Positions 16,781 to 25,248 of a stretch of 32,361 nt of DNA are shown here, in pieces (the first letter of the stretch is position 1; every line of letters starts with the position of its first letter). The notes under the pieces are model-generated. The model was not told the origin of the DNA. It made no database searches and was given only the letters and a program-made list of their open reading frames with translations. The stretch spans positions 1 to 32,361 of the forward strand of contig CANRAW010000014.1 in the NCBI GenBank assembly GCA_947628715.1, written 5' to 3'. The translations under genes and the position numbers were made by a program. Source of the DNA: an uncultured Clostridia bacterium (GTDB lineage Bacteria > Bacillota > Clostridia > TANB77 > CAG-508).

Positions 16781-18330
16781 ATGAGGGCATTAATTAGTGT
16801 ATCTGATAAAACAGGTATTGTAGAATTTGCTAAAGAACTAAACGCTTTAGGTATCGAAATAATTTCAACTGGTGGTACATATAAAAAACTTAAAGAAGCA
16901 GGAATAAACGCTATGGAAATCTCAGAACTTACAGGTTTTCCTGAGTGCTTAGATGGAAGAGTTAAAACTTTACATCCAAAAGTACATGCTGGAATACTTG
17001 CAATGAGAGGAAAAGAAGAACACATGAACCAGCTTAAAGATTTAGGTATTGATACTATAGATTTTGTAGTTGTAAACCTATATCCATTTAAACAAACAAT
17101 TTTAAAAGAAGGAGTAACTAGAGCAGAGTGTGTTGAAAATATTGATATTGGTGGACCTACAATGCTTAGAAGTGCTGCAAAGAATTATCAAGATGTAACA
17201 GTTATAACAGACCCAAATGATTATGAAATAGTATTAAAAGAACTTAAGGAAAATGGAGCTGTATCATTAGATACGAAGTTTTATCTAATGAATAAAGTTT
17301 TTGAACATACAGCCAATTATGATGCAATGATTTGCAATTATTTAAAAAATGAAAGACATGACGATTCTTTCCCACAAGCATTGACATTGACTTATGAAAA
17401 AGTACAAGAAATGCGCTATGGAGAAAACCCACATCAAAAGGCTGCTTTATATAAAGAGATAGGAAAATGTGAAGGTACTCTTACAATTGCAAAACAATTA
17501 AATGGAAAAGAATTGTCTTTTAATAACATAAATGATACAAATGGTGCATTAGAATTATTAAAGGAATTTGAAGAACCAACTGTTGTTGCATGTAAACATG
17601 GAAACCCTTGTGGTGTTGGCTCTGCAAGTGATATATATGAAGCATGGAAGAAGGCTTTTTCAGCTGATAAGACATCTATATTTGGTGGAATTGTTACTGT
17701 AAATAGAGAAGTTACATTGAAAATGGCTGAAGAAATGAAAGAGATTTTCTTAGAGGTTATTGTTGCACCTTCTTTTGAAGAAGAAGCACTTGAACTATTA
17801 AAGCAAAAGAAAAATCTTAGATTGCTTGAGCTTCCTTCTATAAGTGTAAAACAAAAAGAAGGTTCTTATGATATAAAGAAAATAAATGGCGGAGTTATTG
17901 TACAAACAATAGATTCAAAACTTTTAGACGATTACAAGGTTGTAACTGATAGAAAACCAACTGATAAAGAACTAGAAGATATGATGTTTGGCTTAAAGGT
18001 TGTAAAATTTGCTAAGTCAAACGGTATTGTCCTTGCAAAGGATAAACAAACTATTGGTATTGGACCTCGGACAAGTAAATCGTATATGGGCTGTTAAACA
18101 ATGTGTAGAACATTCTAAAGAGCTAATTGGAGAAGGAGTAACAAACGGTGCAATTTTAGCATCAGATGCATTTTTTCCATTTGATGACTGCGTAGAAGCT
18201 GCACATCAAGCTGGAATTACAGCAATTGTACAACCACGGTGGTTCTTTACGTGACCAAGATTCAATTGATAAATGTAATGAATATGGTATAGCAATGATA
18301 TTTACAGGCATGAGGCATTTTAAACATTAA
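16781..18330 (+). CDS. purH: Bifunctional AICAR transformylase/IMP cyclohydrolase, with two CGG +1 frame shifts
   Basis: Carries out the last two steps of IMP synthesis: formylation of AICAR and ring closure. ATG 16781 follows GGAGG, giving [20 protein letters not shown], the classic start of the cyclohydrolase domain. With two shifts the product has 515 residues, the normal length. The cyclohydrolase part has STGGTYKKL and HPKVHAGIL; the transformylase part has the catalytic K-H pair in [11 protein letters not shown] near residue 272. Shift one (CGG 18068-18070) gives Gly430 in IGIGPGQVNR; shift two (CGG 18237-18239) gives Gly486 in VQPGGSLRD. Both motifs help form the transformylase active site. 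The C-terminal [11 protein letters not shown] matches the family end exactly. Confidence 0.95.
18068..18071 (+). other. CGG +1 frame-shift site 7 (purH, CGGA)
   Basis: In-frame CGG after CCT. Skipping the C yields GGA (Gly430) of GPGQVNR. The unshifted frame stops at 18095-18097. Confidence 0.9.
18237..18240 (+). other. CGG +1 frame-shift site 8 (purH, CGGT)
   Basis: In-frame CGG after CCA. Skipping the C yields GGT (Gly486), the first glycine of PGGSLRD. The unshifted frame stops at 18252-18254. Confidence 0.9.
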
Positions 18331-18352
18331 AATGTAGTTTTGGAGGTATATT

Positions 18353-19097
18353 ATGTACAATGTATTAATAAGTGGTGCTTCTGGAAGGATGGGAAAGGAA
18401 GTTGCATCTAAAATAGAAGAAAGCAGTAACTTAAAAGTTGTCTGCGGAATTGATAAAGAAGATGTATGTGTTCGGTTTTCCTATTTATTCTGATGTATCA
18501 AAAATAAAGGAAAAAGTAGATGTAATAATAGACTTTTCTCAAGTACATTTAACCTTAGAAGTGTTAAAATATGCTAATGAAAATAAGATTCCAATGGTAA
18601 TTGCAACTACTGGATTTAATAGGGAGCAAGAGCAAGTTATATTAGAATATAGTAAAAATATTCCAATATTCAAGTCTGCAAATATGTCATTAGATATAAA
18701 TTTAATGTGCAAAATTTTATCAGAACTTGCACCACTTCTTAAAGGTTCTGATATAGAAATAACAGAAACACATCATAGAAATAAAGTTGATGCACCTAGT
18801 GGAACAGCGCTTCTTCTTGCTGATAGTATAAATAATGCATTAGGAAATAAAATGAAATATGTTTATGATAGGCATGATTTGTCTAGGAAAAGAGAAGATA
18901 ATGAGATAGGCTTTACTTCGATTCGTGGTGGAAATATTGTTGGTGAGCATACTGTACAATTTTTCGGCCCTTATGAAACTTTTGAAATAAAGCATACATC
19001 ATATTCTAGAACTGTTTTTGCAGAAGGAGCAGTGAAGGCTGCTGAATTTATAATAGGCAAAAAAGCAGGACTTTACTCTATGAATAATATTGTATAA
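18353..19097 (+). CDS. dapB: 4-hydroxy-tetrahydrodipicolinate reductase, with one CGG +1 frame shift
   Basis: Reduces the dapA product with NAD(P)H on the route to diaminopimelate and lysine. ATG 18353 follows TGGAGG and gives MYNVLISGASGRMGKEVASK, the nucleotide-binding start. The catalytic segment ETHHRNKVDAPSGTALLLAD is complete, and RGGNIVGEHTV and FGPYETFEIKH are in place. Length with one shift is 247 residues, normal for Firmicutes. CGG 18473-18475 lies early, after 40 codons; skipping the C gives Gly41 of VFGFPIY. It starts 22 bases after purH, with no promoter between, so purH and dapB form a transcription unit. Confidence 0.92.
18473..18476 (+). other. CGG +1 frame-shift site 9 (dapB, CGGT)
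   Basis: In-frame CGG after GTT. Skipping the C yields GGT (Gly41). The site is early in the gene, so without the shift almost no DapB sequence would be made. Confidence 0.88.
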
Positions 19098-19105
19098 AAA
19101 TTTTG

Positions 19106-19134
19106 TTGAAAAATAATTTATATTATTATATAAT
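19106..19134 (+). promoter_or_regulatory. Promoter upstream of the small membrane protein
   Basis: TTGAAA (19106-19111), 17-bp spacer, TATAAT (19129-19134), 33 bases before the start codon. Confidence 0.6.
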
Positions 19135-19167
19135 TAAAAAAACAAATGAGAAAGGGAGAAGTAAGAT

Positions 19168-19341
19168 ATGAGTTTAAAACCAAATAATGAAAAGGGAAAT
19201 ATTTTATTAATAATTATTATGATTGTTATTTTCTTCATACTTGTTGTATTTATAATATCTTCAGTAAAGACCATTGCAAGTTTAATGGGTAGGGGAGAAG
19301 ATATTGATAGTATGATGGACATATCTAATGAAGAATTTTAG
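19168..19341 (+). CDS. Small single-pass membrane protein
   Basis: A 57-residue protein with a short charged N-terminus, one strongly hydrophobic segment at about residues 12-31 (ILLIIIMIVIFFILVVFII), and an acidic C-terminal tail ending in SNEEF. ATG 19168 follows AAAGGGAG with normal spacing and there is a promoter upstream, which supports a real gene despite its size. The basic-to-acidic layout does not decide topology clearly. It sits alone between dapB and the carD promoter. No family recognised. Confidence 0.65.
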   Translation: MSLKPNNEKGNILLIIIMIVIFFILVVFIISSVKTIASLMGRGEDIDSMMDISNEEF

Positions 19342-19351
19342 ATAAATACCT

Positions 19352-19380
19352 TTGACTTTTTCTTAAAAATGTAGTATAAT
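19352..19380 (+). promoter_or_regulatory. Promoter of carD
   Basis: TTGACT (19352-19357), 17-bp spacer, TATAAT (19375-19380), about 50 bases before the carD start. Confidence 0.8.
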
Positions 19381-19429
19381 AGATATATGTTGGAAATATT
19401 ATACAAAAAAATTGAGAGGAAGTGTGTTT

Positions 19430-19999
19430 ATGTTCAACGTAGGTGACTACATAGTTTATCCAATGCACGGTGCAGGAACAATCGATGCAATTGAGGAAAA
19501 AAATATCTTAGGACAAAAACAAGCATATTACATAATAAAAATGCCAGACGATGTAAAAGTAATGATACCAACAGCTCAAGCAGAAAAAGTTGGAATAAGA
19601 AACGTAATAGATAAAGAGCAAGCAGAAAAAGTATTTGAGGTACTTAGCGAAGACGATAAACAAACAGAAATGAACTGGAACAAGAGATATAGAGAGAACA
19701 TGGATAAGATGAAGACAGGCGATATTTATGAGGTTGCAGATGTTGTAAGAAATCTTAGTTTTAAGCAAAAAGAAAAAGGTTTATCAACAGGAGAAAAGAA
19801 AATGCTATCAAATGCAAAACAAATTCTAGTTAGTGAACTTGTTTTAGCAGAGAAATCTTCTCAAGAGTTTGTAGAAAATCTTATTGATGACAAAATTACT
19901 CAATCTTATAAAACATTTAGACTAGATAGTGTAGGAGAAAATGTTGGAGTAAATAAATTTATTCCTTTTGAAGGAAACAATGATTCAGTAGTAGGATAA
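19430..19999 (+). CDS. carD: CarD/CdnL-family transcriptional regulator
   Basis: RNA polymerase-binding regulator that stabilises open promoter complexes. The N-terminal RNA-polymerase-interacting domain, shared with Mfd, is seen as MFNVGDYIVYPMHGAGTIDA, and the C-terminal part is helical with LSTGEKKMLSNAKQILVSEL, as in the family. The 189-residue length from ATG 19430 is standard; an in-frame TTG at 19412 is rejected because the GAGAGGA ribosome site lies just after it. It has its own strong promoter and a downstream hairpin. Such regulators often adjust rRNA and housekeeping transcription. Confidence 0.9.
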   Translation: MFNVGDYIVYPMHGAGTIDAIEEKNILGQKQAYYIIKMPDDVKVMIPTAQAEKVGIRNVIDKEQAEKVFEVLSEDDKQTEMNWNKRYRENMDKMKTGDIYEVADVVRNLSFKQKEKGLSTGEKKMLSNAKQILVSELVLAEKSSQEFVENLIDDKITQSYKTFRLDSVGENVGVNKFIPFEGNNDSVVG

Positions 20000-20010
20000 A
20001 ATAAAAATTG

Positions 20011-20035
20011 GGCGTCTAATATAGACGCCTATTTA
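20011..20035 (+). terminator. Probable terminator after carD
   Basis: A perfect 8-bp stem (GGCGTCTA with TAGACGCC) and 3-base loop, followed by a short and interrupted T-rich stretch. It may be leaky, with read-through into glmM, for which I see no separate clear promoter. Confidence 0.65.
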
Positions 20036-20058
20036 CGTTTACATATTTGGAGGTATAT

Positions 20059-21414
20059 ATGAGAAAATATTTTGGAACAGATGGGGTAAGAGGAGTTGCA
20101 AATGTAAATCTTACACCAGAACTTGCGTATAAAGTTGCAAAAGCAGGAGCTTATGTTTTAAGCAAAAAATCAAATGAAAAAATAGTAATATTAATTGGAA
20201 AAGATACAAGATTATCAGGTGATTTAATAGAAAATGCTTTAACAGCAGGTTTTTTAAGCTATGGGGCAGAGGTAATACATTTAGGTATTGTTCCAACTCC
20301 AGCTGTTGCATATCTTACAAGAAAACTTAAAGCGACAGCAGGTGTCGTAATATCAGCATCACATAATCCATATATGGATAACGGAATAAAATTTTTCAGT
20401 GACAAAGGTATGAAGATAGACGATTCAATTGAAGAAGAAATTGAAGAAGTAATGGAATCAGAAAAAATACATGAGTTAAATGCAACTAATGAGCAAATCG
20501 GAAGAGACTATTATAAAAATGAATTAATAGAAAAGTACATAAATTTCTTTGAAGAAATTTTTAAAGGTGAAATTACTGATAAAGATTTTGTAGTTGGAAT
20601 AGATACAGCAAATGGGGCAACATCTAGTGTGGCAAAAGAAGTTTTTGAAAAACTTGGAATTAAATATAAAATAATAAATGATGCACCAGATGGAGTTAAT
20701 ATAAATAAAGATTGCGGTTCAACTCATGTAGATACAATTGCAAAATATGTAACTCAAAATAAATTAAATCTTGGAGTTGCTTATGATGGCGATGGTGACA
20801 GATGCCTTGCTGTAGACGAAAATGGTGAGTTAATAGATGGTGATAAAATTCTTGCAATTTTATCAAGCTATTTAAAAGAAAATGGAAAACTAAAAAATAA
20901 TACACTTGTTGCAACTGTTATGAGCAATTTAGGACTAAAAAAGTATGCAATGGAAAATAACCTTGATCTAAAGCAAACTAAAGTTGGAGATAGATATGTT
21001 TTAGAAGAAATGCTAAAAAATGGATATAACCTAGGTGGGGAACAATCAGGACACGTCATTTTACTTGATTATAACCCTACAGGAGATGGAATATTAACTT
21101 CACTTATGCTAATTATGGTATTACAAAAGAAGAAAATGAAAGCATCAGATTCTGCAAAAATAGTTAACATATATCCTCAAGTTTTAATTAATGCAAAGGT
21201 TGATAAGGATAAAAAAATGCTATATGAAAAAGATGAGGATATAAAAAAGGCAATTAAGAATCTTGAAGAAGAATTTGAAAATAATGGAAGAGTTTTAATA
21301 AGACCATCTGGTACAGAAAGCCTAATTAGAGTTATGATTGAAGGAGAAGATAAAGAATACATTACAAAAAAGGCAACAGAACTTGCAAAATTAATTGAAC
21401 AAAAACTTACATAA
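20059..21414 (+). CDS. glmM: Phosphoglucosamine mutase
   Basis: Converts glucosamine-6-phosphate to glucosamine-1-phosphate for UDP-GlcNAc and cell-wall synthesis. ATG 20059 after TTGGAGG gives MRKYFGTDGVRGVAN, the classic start. The phosphoserine loop is VISASHNPYMDNGIKF, the metal-binding loop is AYDGDGDRCLAVDE, the sugar-binding loop contains GGEQSGHVI, and the phosphate-binding loop is RPSGTESLIRVMIEG. The 451-residue length is normal. It precedes dnaG by about 110 bases without a clear terminator. Confidence 0.96.
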   Translation: MRKYFGTDGVRGVANVNLTPELAYKVAKAGAYVLSKKSNEKIVILIGKDTRLSGDLIENALTAGFLSYGAEVIHLGIVPTPAVAYLTRKLKATAGVVISASHNPYMDNGIKFFSDKGMKIDDSIEEEIEEVMESEKIHELNATNEQIGRDYYKNELIEKYINFFEEIFKGEITDKDFVVGIDTANGATSSVAKEVFEKLGIKYKIINDAPDGVNINKDCGSTHVDTIAKYVTQNKLNLGVAYDGDGDRCLAVDENGELIDGDKILAILSSYLKENGKLKNNTLVATVMSNLGLKKYAMENNLDLKQTKVGDRYVLEEMLKNGYNLGGEQSGHVILLDYNPTGDGILTSLMLIMVLQKKKMKASDSAKIVNIYPQVLINAKVDKDKKMLYEKDEDIKKAIKNLEEEFENNGRVLIRPSGTESLIRVMIEGEDKEYITKKATELAKLIEQKLT

Positions 21415-21522
21415 AATAGAAATGGTAATGGAAATATTTTATAAAAATTAATCGACATAATATAGGAAGGATTTAGGATTTATGTGTCGAATATTATAAA
21501 GAGATTAAAGGAAGGGAAAAAG

Positions 21523-23310
21523 ATGGCATTATATAATAGCGAGATAATTGAGGAAATAAAGGCAAGTACAGACATCGTAAGTATAATTTCACAATATGTC
21601 GTATTAAAAAGACATGGAAGAAATTATTTTGGCCTTTGCCCATTTCATAGCGAAAAATCTCCATCTTTTTCTGTTTCAGAAAGTAAGCAAATATTTCATT
21701 GCTTTGGCTGTGGAGCAGGTGGAGACGTAATTGGCTTTATAAAAAGAATTGAAAATATTGAGTTTAAAGATGCAATTGAAATGTTGGCTGAAAGGGCAAA
21801 CATAACTTTACCAAGGATTGAGACAACAGAAGAAGAAGCAAAAATTATGGCATTACGAGACAAAGTGTATAAAATAAATGAATTTACAGCAAATTATTAT
21901 CATGAAAATTTGTACAAGCCTACTGCAAAGCCAGCACAGGAGTATGTAAAAAAAAGAAGACTAGATAATGCGACACTTAAAAAATTCCAAATTGGTTATT
22001 CTGGAAACTATGACGAGCTATATAGAGCCCTTAGAAAAAATGGTTTTAATGATGAGGAAATATTTGAATCTAAGCTGGTCATAATGTCTAAGAATATGAC
22101 TCCAAGTGATGCTTTTAAAAATAGACTTATGTTCCCAATTAAAGATATAAAAGACAGAGTTATTGCTTTTGGAGGTAGGGTATTAGATGATTCTAAGCCC
22201 AAATACATAAATTCTCCAGATACAATTTGCTATAACAAGGGAAGAAACCTATATGCTTTAAATATTGCAAAAAAAACTGAAAAAGATTTCTTGCTTATGG
22301 TTGAAGGATATATGGATACTGTATCTCTACATCAAAGAGGAATAGACAATGCCGTTGCATCTTTAGGAACGGCATTAACACAGCAACAAGGAAGGCTATT
22401 AAAAAGGTACAAATCGAAGATAATAATTGGGTATGATGCTGATGGCGCAGGACAAAATGCAACAATGAGAGGGCTTGATATTTTACAAAACATGGGGTAT
22501 GATATTAGAATTTTACAGCTAGAAGGAGCAAAGGACCCTGATGAGTTTGTTACAAAATATGGAAGCGGAAAATTCAATATATATTTACAAAATGCTATAT
22601 CTCTTGTTGAATTTAAAGTAAAAAATCTAAAGAAAAACTTAGACTTAAATCAAGTTAATGACAAAATTAATTTTTTAAATGGTGTAAGTCAAATTTTGCT
22701 TAAAGTTGATAATGACATTGAAAAAGAAGTATATATTGATAAAATTTCGAATAATTATAATATCTCGAAAGAGGCAATATATGCTCAGTTAAATAAATTA
22801 TCTTATGCAAATTCAGCTGGGGCAAAGGTATTAGATAGAGGAATTTCTGTAAAGCCTACAGTGAATAAAAATTTAAGCGAAAACAATAATAAAAATAATG
22901 CTAAGGAAAATTTGATAATTTTACTTTTGATTACTGATGGACAAAAAGTTTACGAAAAAATAAAAAATGATATAACACCAAATGACTTTAAAGACGAAAA
23001 AAATAAAAAAATTGCAGAAGTTTTGTATGAAGAGCTGGAAAAAGGGGATATTAGTAATGTAATAGGTTTATTTGAAAATGACGAAGAAATGGTAAGTCAT
23101 ATTACATACATATTATCGAAAGAACAAGATATAAACAATGTTGATAAGGCGGTAGACGAGCTTATAAATAAGTTTATATTAGAGAAGCTTTTAGAGGAAA
23201 AAAGTGCAATATTAAAAAGTATAGCTTCTAAAACATTAAGCAAAGAGGAAGAAAAGCAAAAAGAAACGAGACTAATGGAAATAGGCAAAAGAATAGGCTG
23301 TTTTAAATAG
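21523..23310 (+). CDS. dnaG: DNA primase
   Basis: Makes RNA primers for DNA replication at the fork. The start is taken at ATG 21523 (MALYNSEII) after AAGGAAGGG; an in-frame GTG at 21484 is rejected because the ribosome site lies downstream of it. The zinc-binding CHC2 domain has C39, H42, C60 and C63 in CPFHSEKS and HCFGCGAGG. The catalytic core shows the RNA-polymerase motif FKNRLMFPIKD, and the Toprim domain has VEGYMDTVSLH and GYDADGAGQ. The C-terminal helicase-binding region is divergent, as usual. At 595 residues the length is typical. It is followed 37 bases later by rpoD, the conserved macromolecular-synthesis arrangement. Confidence 0.96.
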   Translation: MALYNSEIIEEIKASTDIVSIISQYVVLKRHGRNYFGLCPFHSEKSPSFSVSESKQIFHCFGCGAGGDVIGFIKRIENIEFKDAIEMLAERANITLPRIETTEEEAKIMALRDKVYKINEFTANYYHENLYKPTAKPAQEYVKKRRLDNATLKKFQIGYSGNYDELYRALRKNGFNDEEIFESKLVIMSKNMTPSDAFKNRLMFPIKDIKDRVIAFGGRVLDDSKPKYINSPDTICYNKGRNLYALNIAKKTEKDFLLMVEGYMDTVSLHQRGIDNAVASLGTALTQQQGRLLKRYKSKIIIGYDADGAGQNATMRGLDILQNMGYDIRILQLEGAKDPDEFVTKYGSGKFNIYLQNAISLVEFKVKNLKKNLDLNQVNDKINFLNGVSQILLKVDNDIEKEVYIDKISNNYNISKEAIYAQLNKLSYANSAGAKVLDRGISVKPTVNKNLSENNNKNNAKENLIILLLITDGQKVYEKIKNDITPNDFKDEKNKKIAEVLYEELEKGDISNVIGLFENDEEMVSHITYILSKEQDINNVDKAVDELINKFILEKLLEEKSAILKSIASKTLSKEEEKQKETRLMEIGKRIGCFK

Positions 23311-23347
23311 AAAGTTGGATTTTAGTTAGAGAGGAAGGTCTTTTTTA

Positions 23348-24544
23348 ATGGATGAAGAAACAGAAAAAACAAAGAAAAAAACTAAAAATAAAGAAAATGA
23401 AGATACAAAAAAAGTAGAAGTAAATGAATACGATTATGATGGCGAAAAACAAGAAGAAGCATTGTCTGACAAAGAAAAAGTAAATAAAATATTATCAAAG
23501 GCTAAAGAAAAGGGTAGCATGACTTATGGTGAACTTGCCTCTGAACTTGAGGACGTAAATCCAGAGGAAATGGATAAGGTTTTTGATGCCTTTGAAGAAA
23601 TTGGTGTTGATTTATTAAAAGACGATTTTGATGATGCTGAGCCAGATATTGATGATTTAGAGTCAATTGAAGAGGTTGATATAAGTGATGCAAGTTTAAG
23701 TGATTTTGAAGGAATTAATATTGATGACCCTGTTAGGATGTATTTAAGAGAGATTGGTAGAATTCCACTTCTTACTTATGATGAGGAATTAGAACTTGCA
23801 CATAGAATAATGGAAAATGACGAGGAAGCTAAACAAAAGTTAGCTGAATCAAACTTAAGATTAGTTGTAAGTATTGCAAAAAAATATTTAGGAAGAGGAA
23901 TGTTATTCCTAGATTTAATCCAAGAAGGAAATATGGGCTTAATTAAAGCAGTAGAAAAATTCGATTACTCGAAAGGATATAAATTTAGTACGTATGCTAC
24001 ATGGTGGATAAGACAAGCAATAACAAGAGCAATTGCAGACCAAGCAAGAACTATAAGAATTCCAGTTCACATGGTTGAAACAATAAATAAATTAATACGT
24101 ACATCAAGACACTTATTGCAAAAATTAGGTCGTGAGCCTACCCCAGAAGAGTTATCTGAAGAGCTAGAAATGCCTATTGATAGAGTTATGGAAATTCAAA
24201 AAATTGCGCAAGACCCTGTTTCTCTAGAAACGCCTATTGGAGAAGAAGACGACAGCCACTTAGGAGATTTTATACCAGACGAAGATTCTCCTGCACCTCA
24301 AGATTCTGCTGCATATACTTTATTAAAGGAACAATTAGAGGAAGTAATGGAAACTTTGACTCCAAGAGAAGCTAAAGTATTAAAATTAAGATTTGGACTA
24401 GAAGACGGCAAAGCAAGAACACTAGAGGAAGTAGGACGTGAGTTTGAGGTTACAAGAGAGAGAATAAGACAAATAGAAGCAAAGGCTTTAAGAAAACTTA
24501 GACATCCTAGTCGTAGTAAAAAACTAAGAGATTATATGAATTAA
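23348..24544 (+). CDS. rpoD: Primary sigma factor (sigma-A/RpoD)
   Basis: Housekeeping sigma factor directing RNA polymerase to -10/-35 promoters like those seen throughout the window. From the N-terminus: a charged leader, a region 1.1-like domain ([20 protein letters not shown]), region 1.2 ([17 protein letters not shown]), region 2 with [18 protein letters not shown] and [13 protein letters not shown], region 3 ([13 protein letters not shown]), and region 4.2 with the helix-turn-helix [20 protein letters not shown]. The 398 residues match clostridial RpoD. It is co-transcribed with dnaG. Confidence 0.97.
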   Translation: MDEETEKTKKKTKNKENEDTKKVEVNEYDYDGEKQEEALSDKEKVNKILSKAKEKGSMTYGELASELEDVNPEEMDKVFDAFEEIGVDLLKDDFDDAEPDIDDLESIEEVDISDASLSDFEGINIDDPVRMYLREIGRIPLLTYDEELELAHRIMENDEEAKQKLAESNLRLVVSIAKKYLGRGMLFLDLIQEGNMGLIKAVEKFDYSKGYKFSTYATWWIRQAITRAIADQARTIRIPVHMVETINKLIRTSRHLLQKLGREPTPEELSEELEMPIDRVMEIQKIAQDPVSLETPIGEEDDSHLGDFIPDEDSPAPQDSAAYTLLKEQLEEVMETLTPREAKVLKLRFGLEDGKARTLEEVGREFEVTRERIRQIEAKALRKLRHPSRSKKLRDYMN

Positions 24545-24564
24545 GATAGGGGTGAAAAGTAAAT

Positions 24565-24888
24565 ATGCCTAAAGAAGAAAAAAAGAAAAAAATATCTTTA
24601 ACTAATGTTGACTTAGTTGAAACACCAGAAGAGATAATAAGTGCTGATAAAGATTTAAAAAGAAAAGAGGCTTTTGCTGAAACATATAAAAGAATAGCAA
24701 CCATTATACCAGAATATTTTATGACTCAAAGAAGAAAGAGAAAAAATGGTTCTTCAGGAGGAACATCATTTACTCAAAATATTGTTGTAACTCCTGATAA
24801 AGTAACAGTTCAAACAAATGAGGTAGAAAACGTTGAAGAAAAAAATGTAGAAGAGGAAAAAACAAACGATAGAGAAAGAGAGGATTAG
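24565..24888 (+). CDS. Uncharacterised 107-residue charged protein
   Basis: Not recognised. A small hydrophilic protein with a Lys-rich start (KEEKKKK), a short central segment that could be ordered (AFAETYKRIATIIPEYF, residues about 38-54), a Gly/Ser linker, and an acidic Glu/Asn tail. No membrane segment, no cysteine. It begins 20 bases after rpoD behind AGGGGTGA, so it belongs to the dnaG-rpoD unit. Low complexity makes function unpredictable. Confidence 0.65.
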   Translation: MPKEEKKKKISLTNVDLVETPEEIISADKDLKRKEAFAETYKRIATIIPEYFMTQRRKRKNGSSGGTSFTQNIVVTPDKVTVQTNEVENVEEKNVEEEKTNDRERED

Positions 24889-24897
24889 GTGATAAAT

Positions 24898-25065
24898 ATG
24901 CTACAAGGGAAAGAAAATAAAAAAATTGAAGTAGTTTCAGGAGATGGAAAAGATTTAGAAATTTCACCTGCGTATGATTATATTCCAGCTTGTAAGCCTA
25001 AATGTAAAAATAACTCTGATAAAAAAATTGTTATACCTACAGAAAAGAAAAATATAAAAAAATAA
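24898..25065 (+). CDS. Small 55-residue protein
   Basis: A short frame starting at ATG 24898, nine bases after the preceding gene, with AGGTGAT as ribosome site. It has two cysteines in IPACKPKCKNNS, flanked by a Lys-rich tail. Terminator 25101 follows, consistent with being the last gene of the operon. No family is recognised; the call rests on spacing, ribosome site and an intact frame. Confidence 0.5.
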   Translation: MLQGKENKKIEVVSGDGKDLEISPAYDYIPACKPKCKNNSDKKIVIPTEKKNIKK

Positions 25066-25100
25066 AAAGTATTAGAAAACTTTATAAGCCTAAATAAATG

Positions 25101-25147
25101 AAGCTCATATACATTTATATTGTAAAATGTATGAGAGCTTTATTTTT
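25101..25147 (+). terminator. Terminator of the dnaG-rpoD operon
   Basis: A long, nearly perfect stem (AAGCTCATATACATTT with AAATGTATGAGAGCTT) followed by a T-rich run. It also contains an A-rich lead, so it may work in both directions. Confidence 0.85.
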
Positions 25148-25184
25148 TAATTGTAAGCAATTTTAAAAAAAATAAAATAAATAC

Positions 25185-25213
25185 TTGTTTTAATTGTAAT
25201 AATATGATATAAA
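25185..25213 (+). promoter_or_regulatory. Promoter of the two-component operon
   Basis: TTGTTT (25185-25190), 17-bp spacer, TATAAA (25208-25213), about 35 bases upstream of the response-regulator start. Confidence 0.6.
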
Positions 25214-25248
25214 ATAGATAAAATCCTAAATGAAAGGCGGAAGGGTAC

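Noticed and set aside
7609-18476. The nine frame breaks as ordinary sequencing or assembly indels
   Set aside because: Errors would vary in base, sign and codon position. All nine are an extra C before GG and all are exactly on a codon boundary; no other indel type is seen. Chance frame agreement alone is about one in 3^9. Raw reads would still be a useful check.
7426-19097. The seven broken genes as pseudogenes
   Set aside because: After skipping the C, each has complete motifs, normal length and no other stop or indel. Genes such as purH, dapB and addB decaying together by identical events is implausible.
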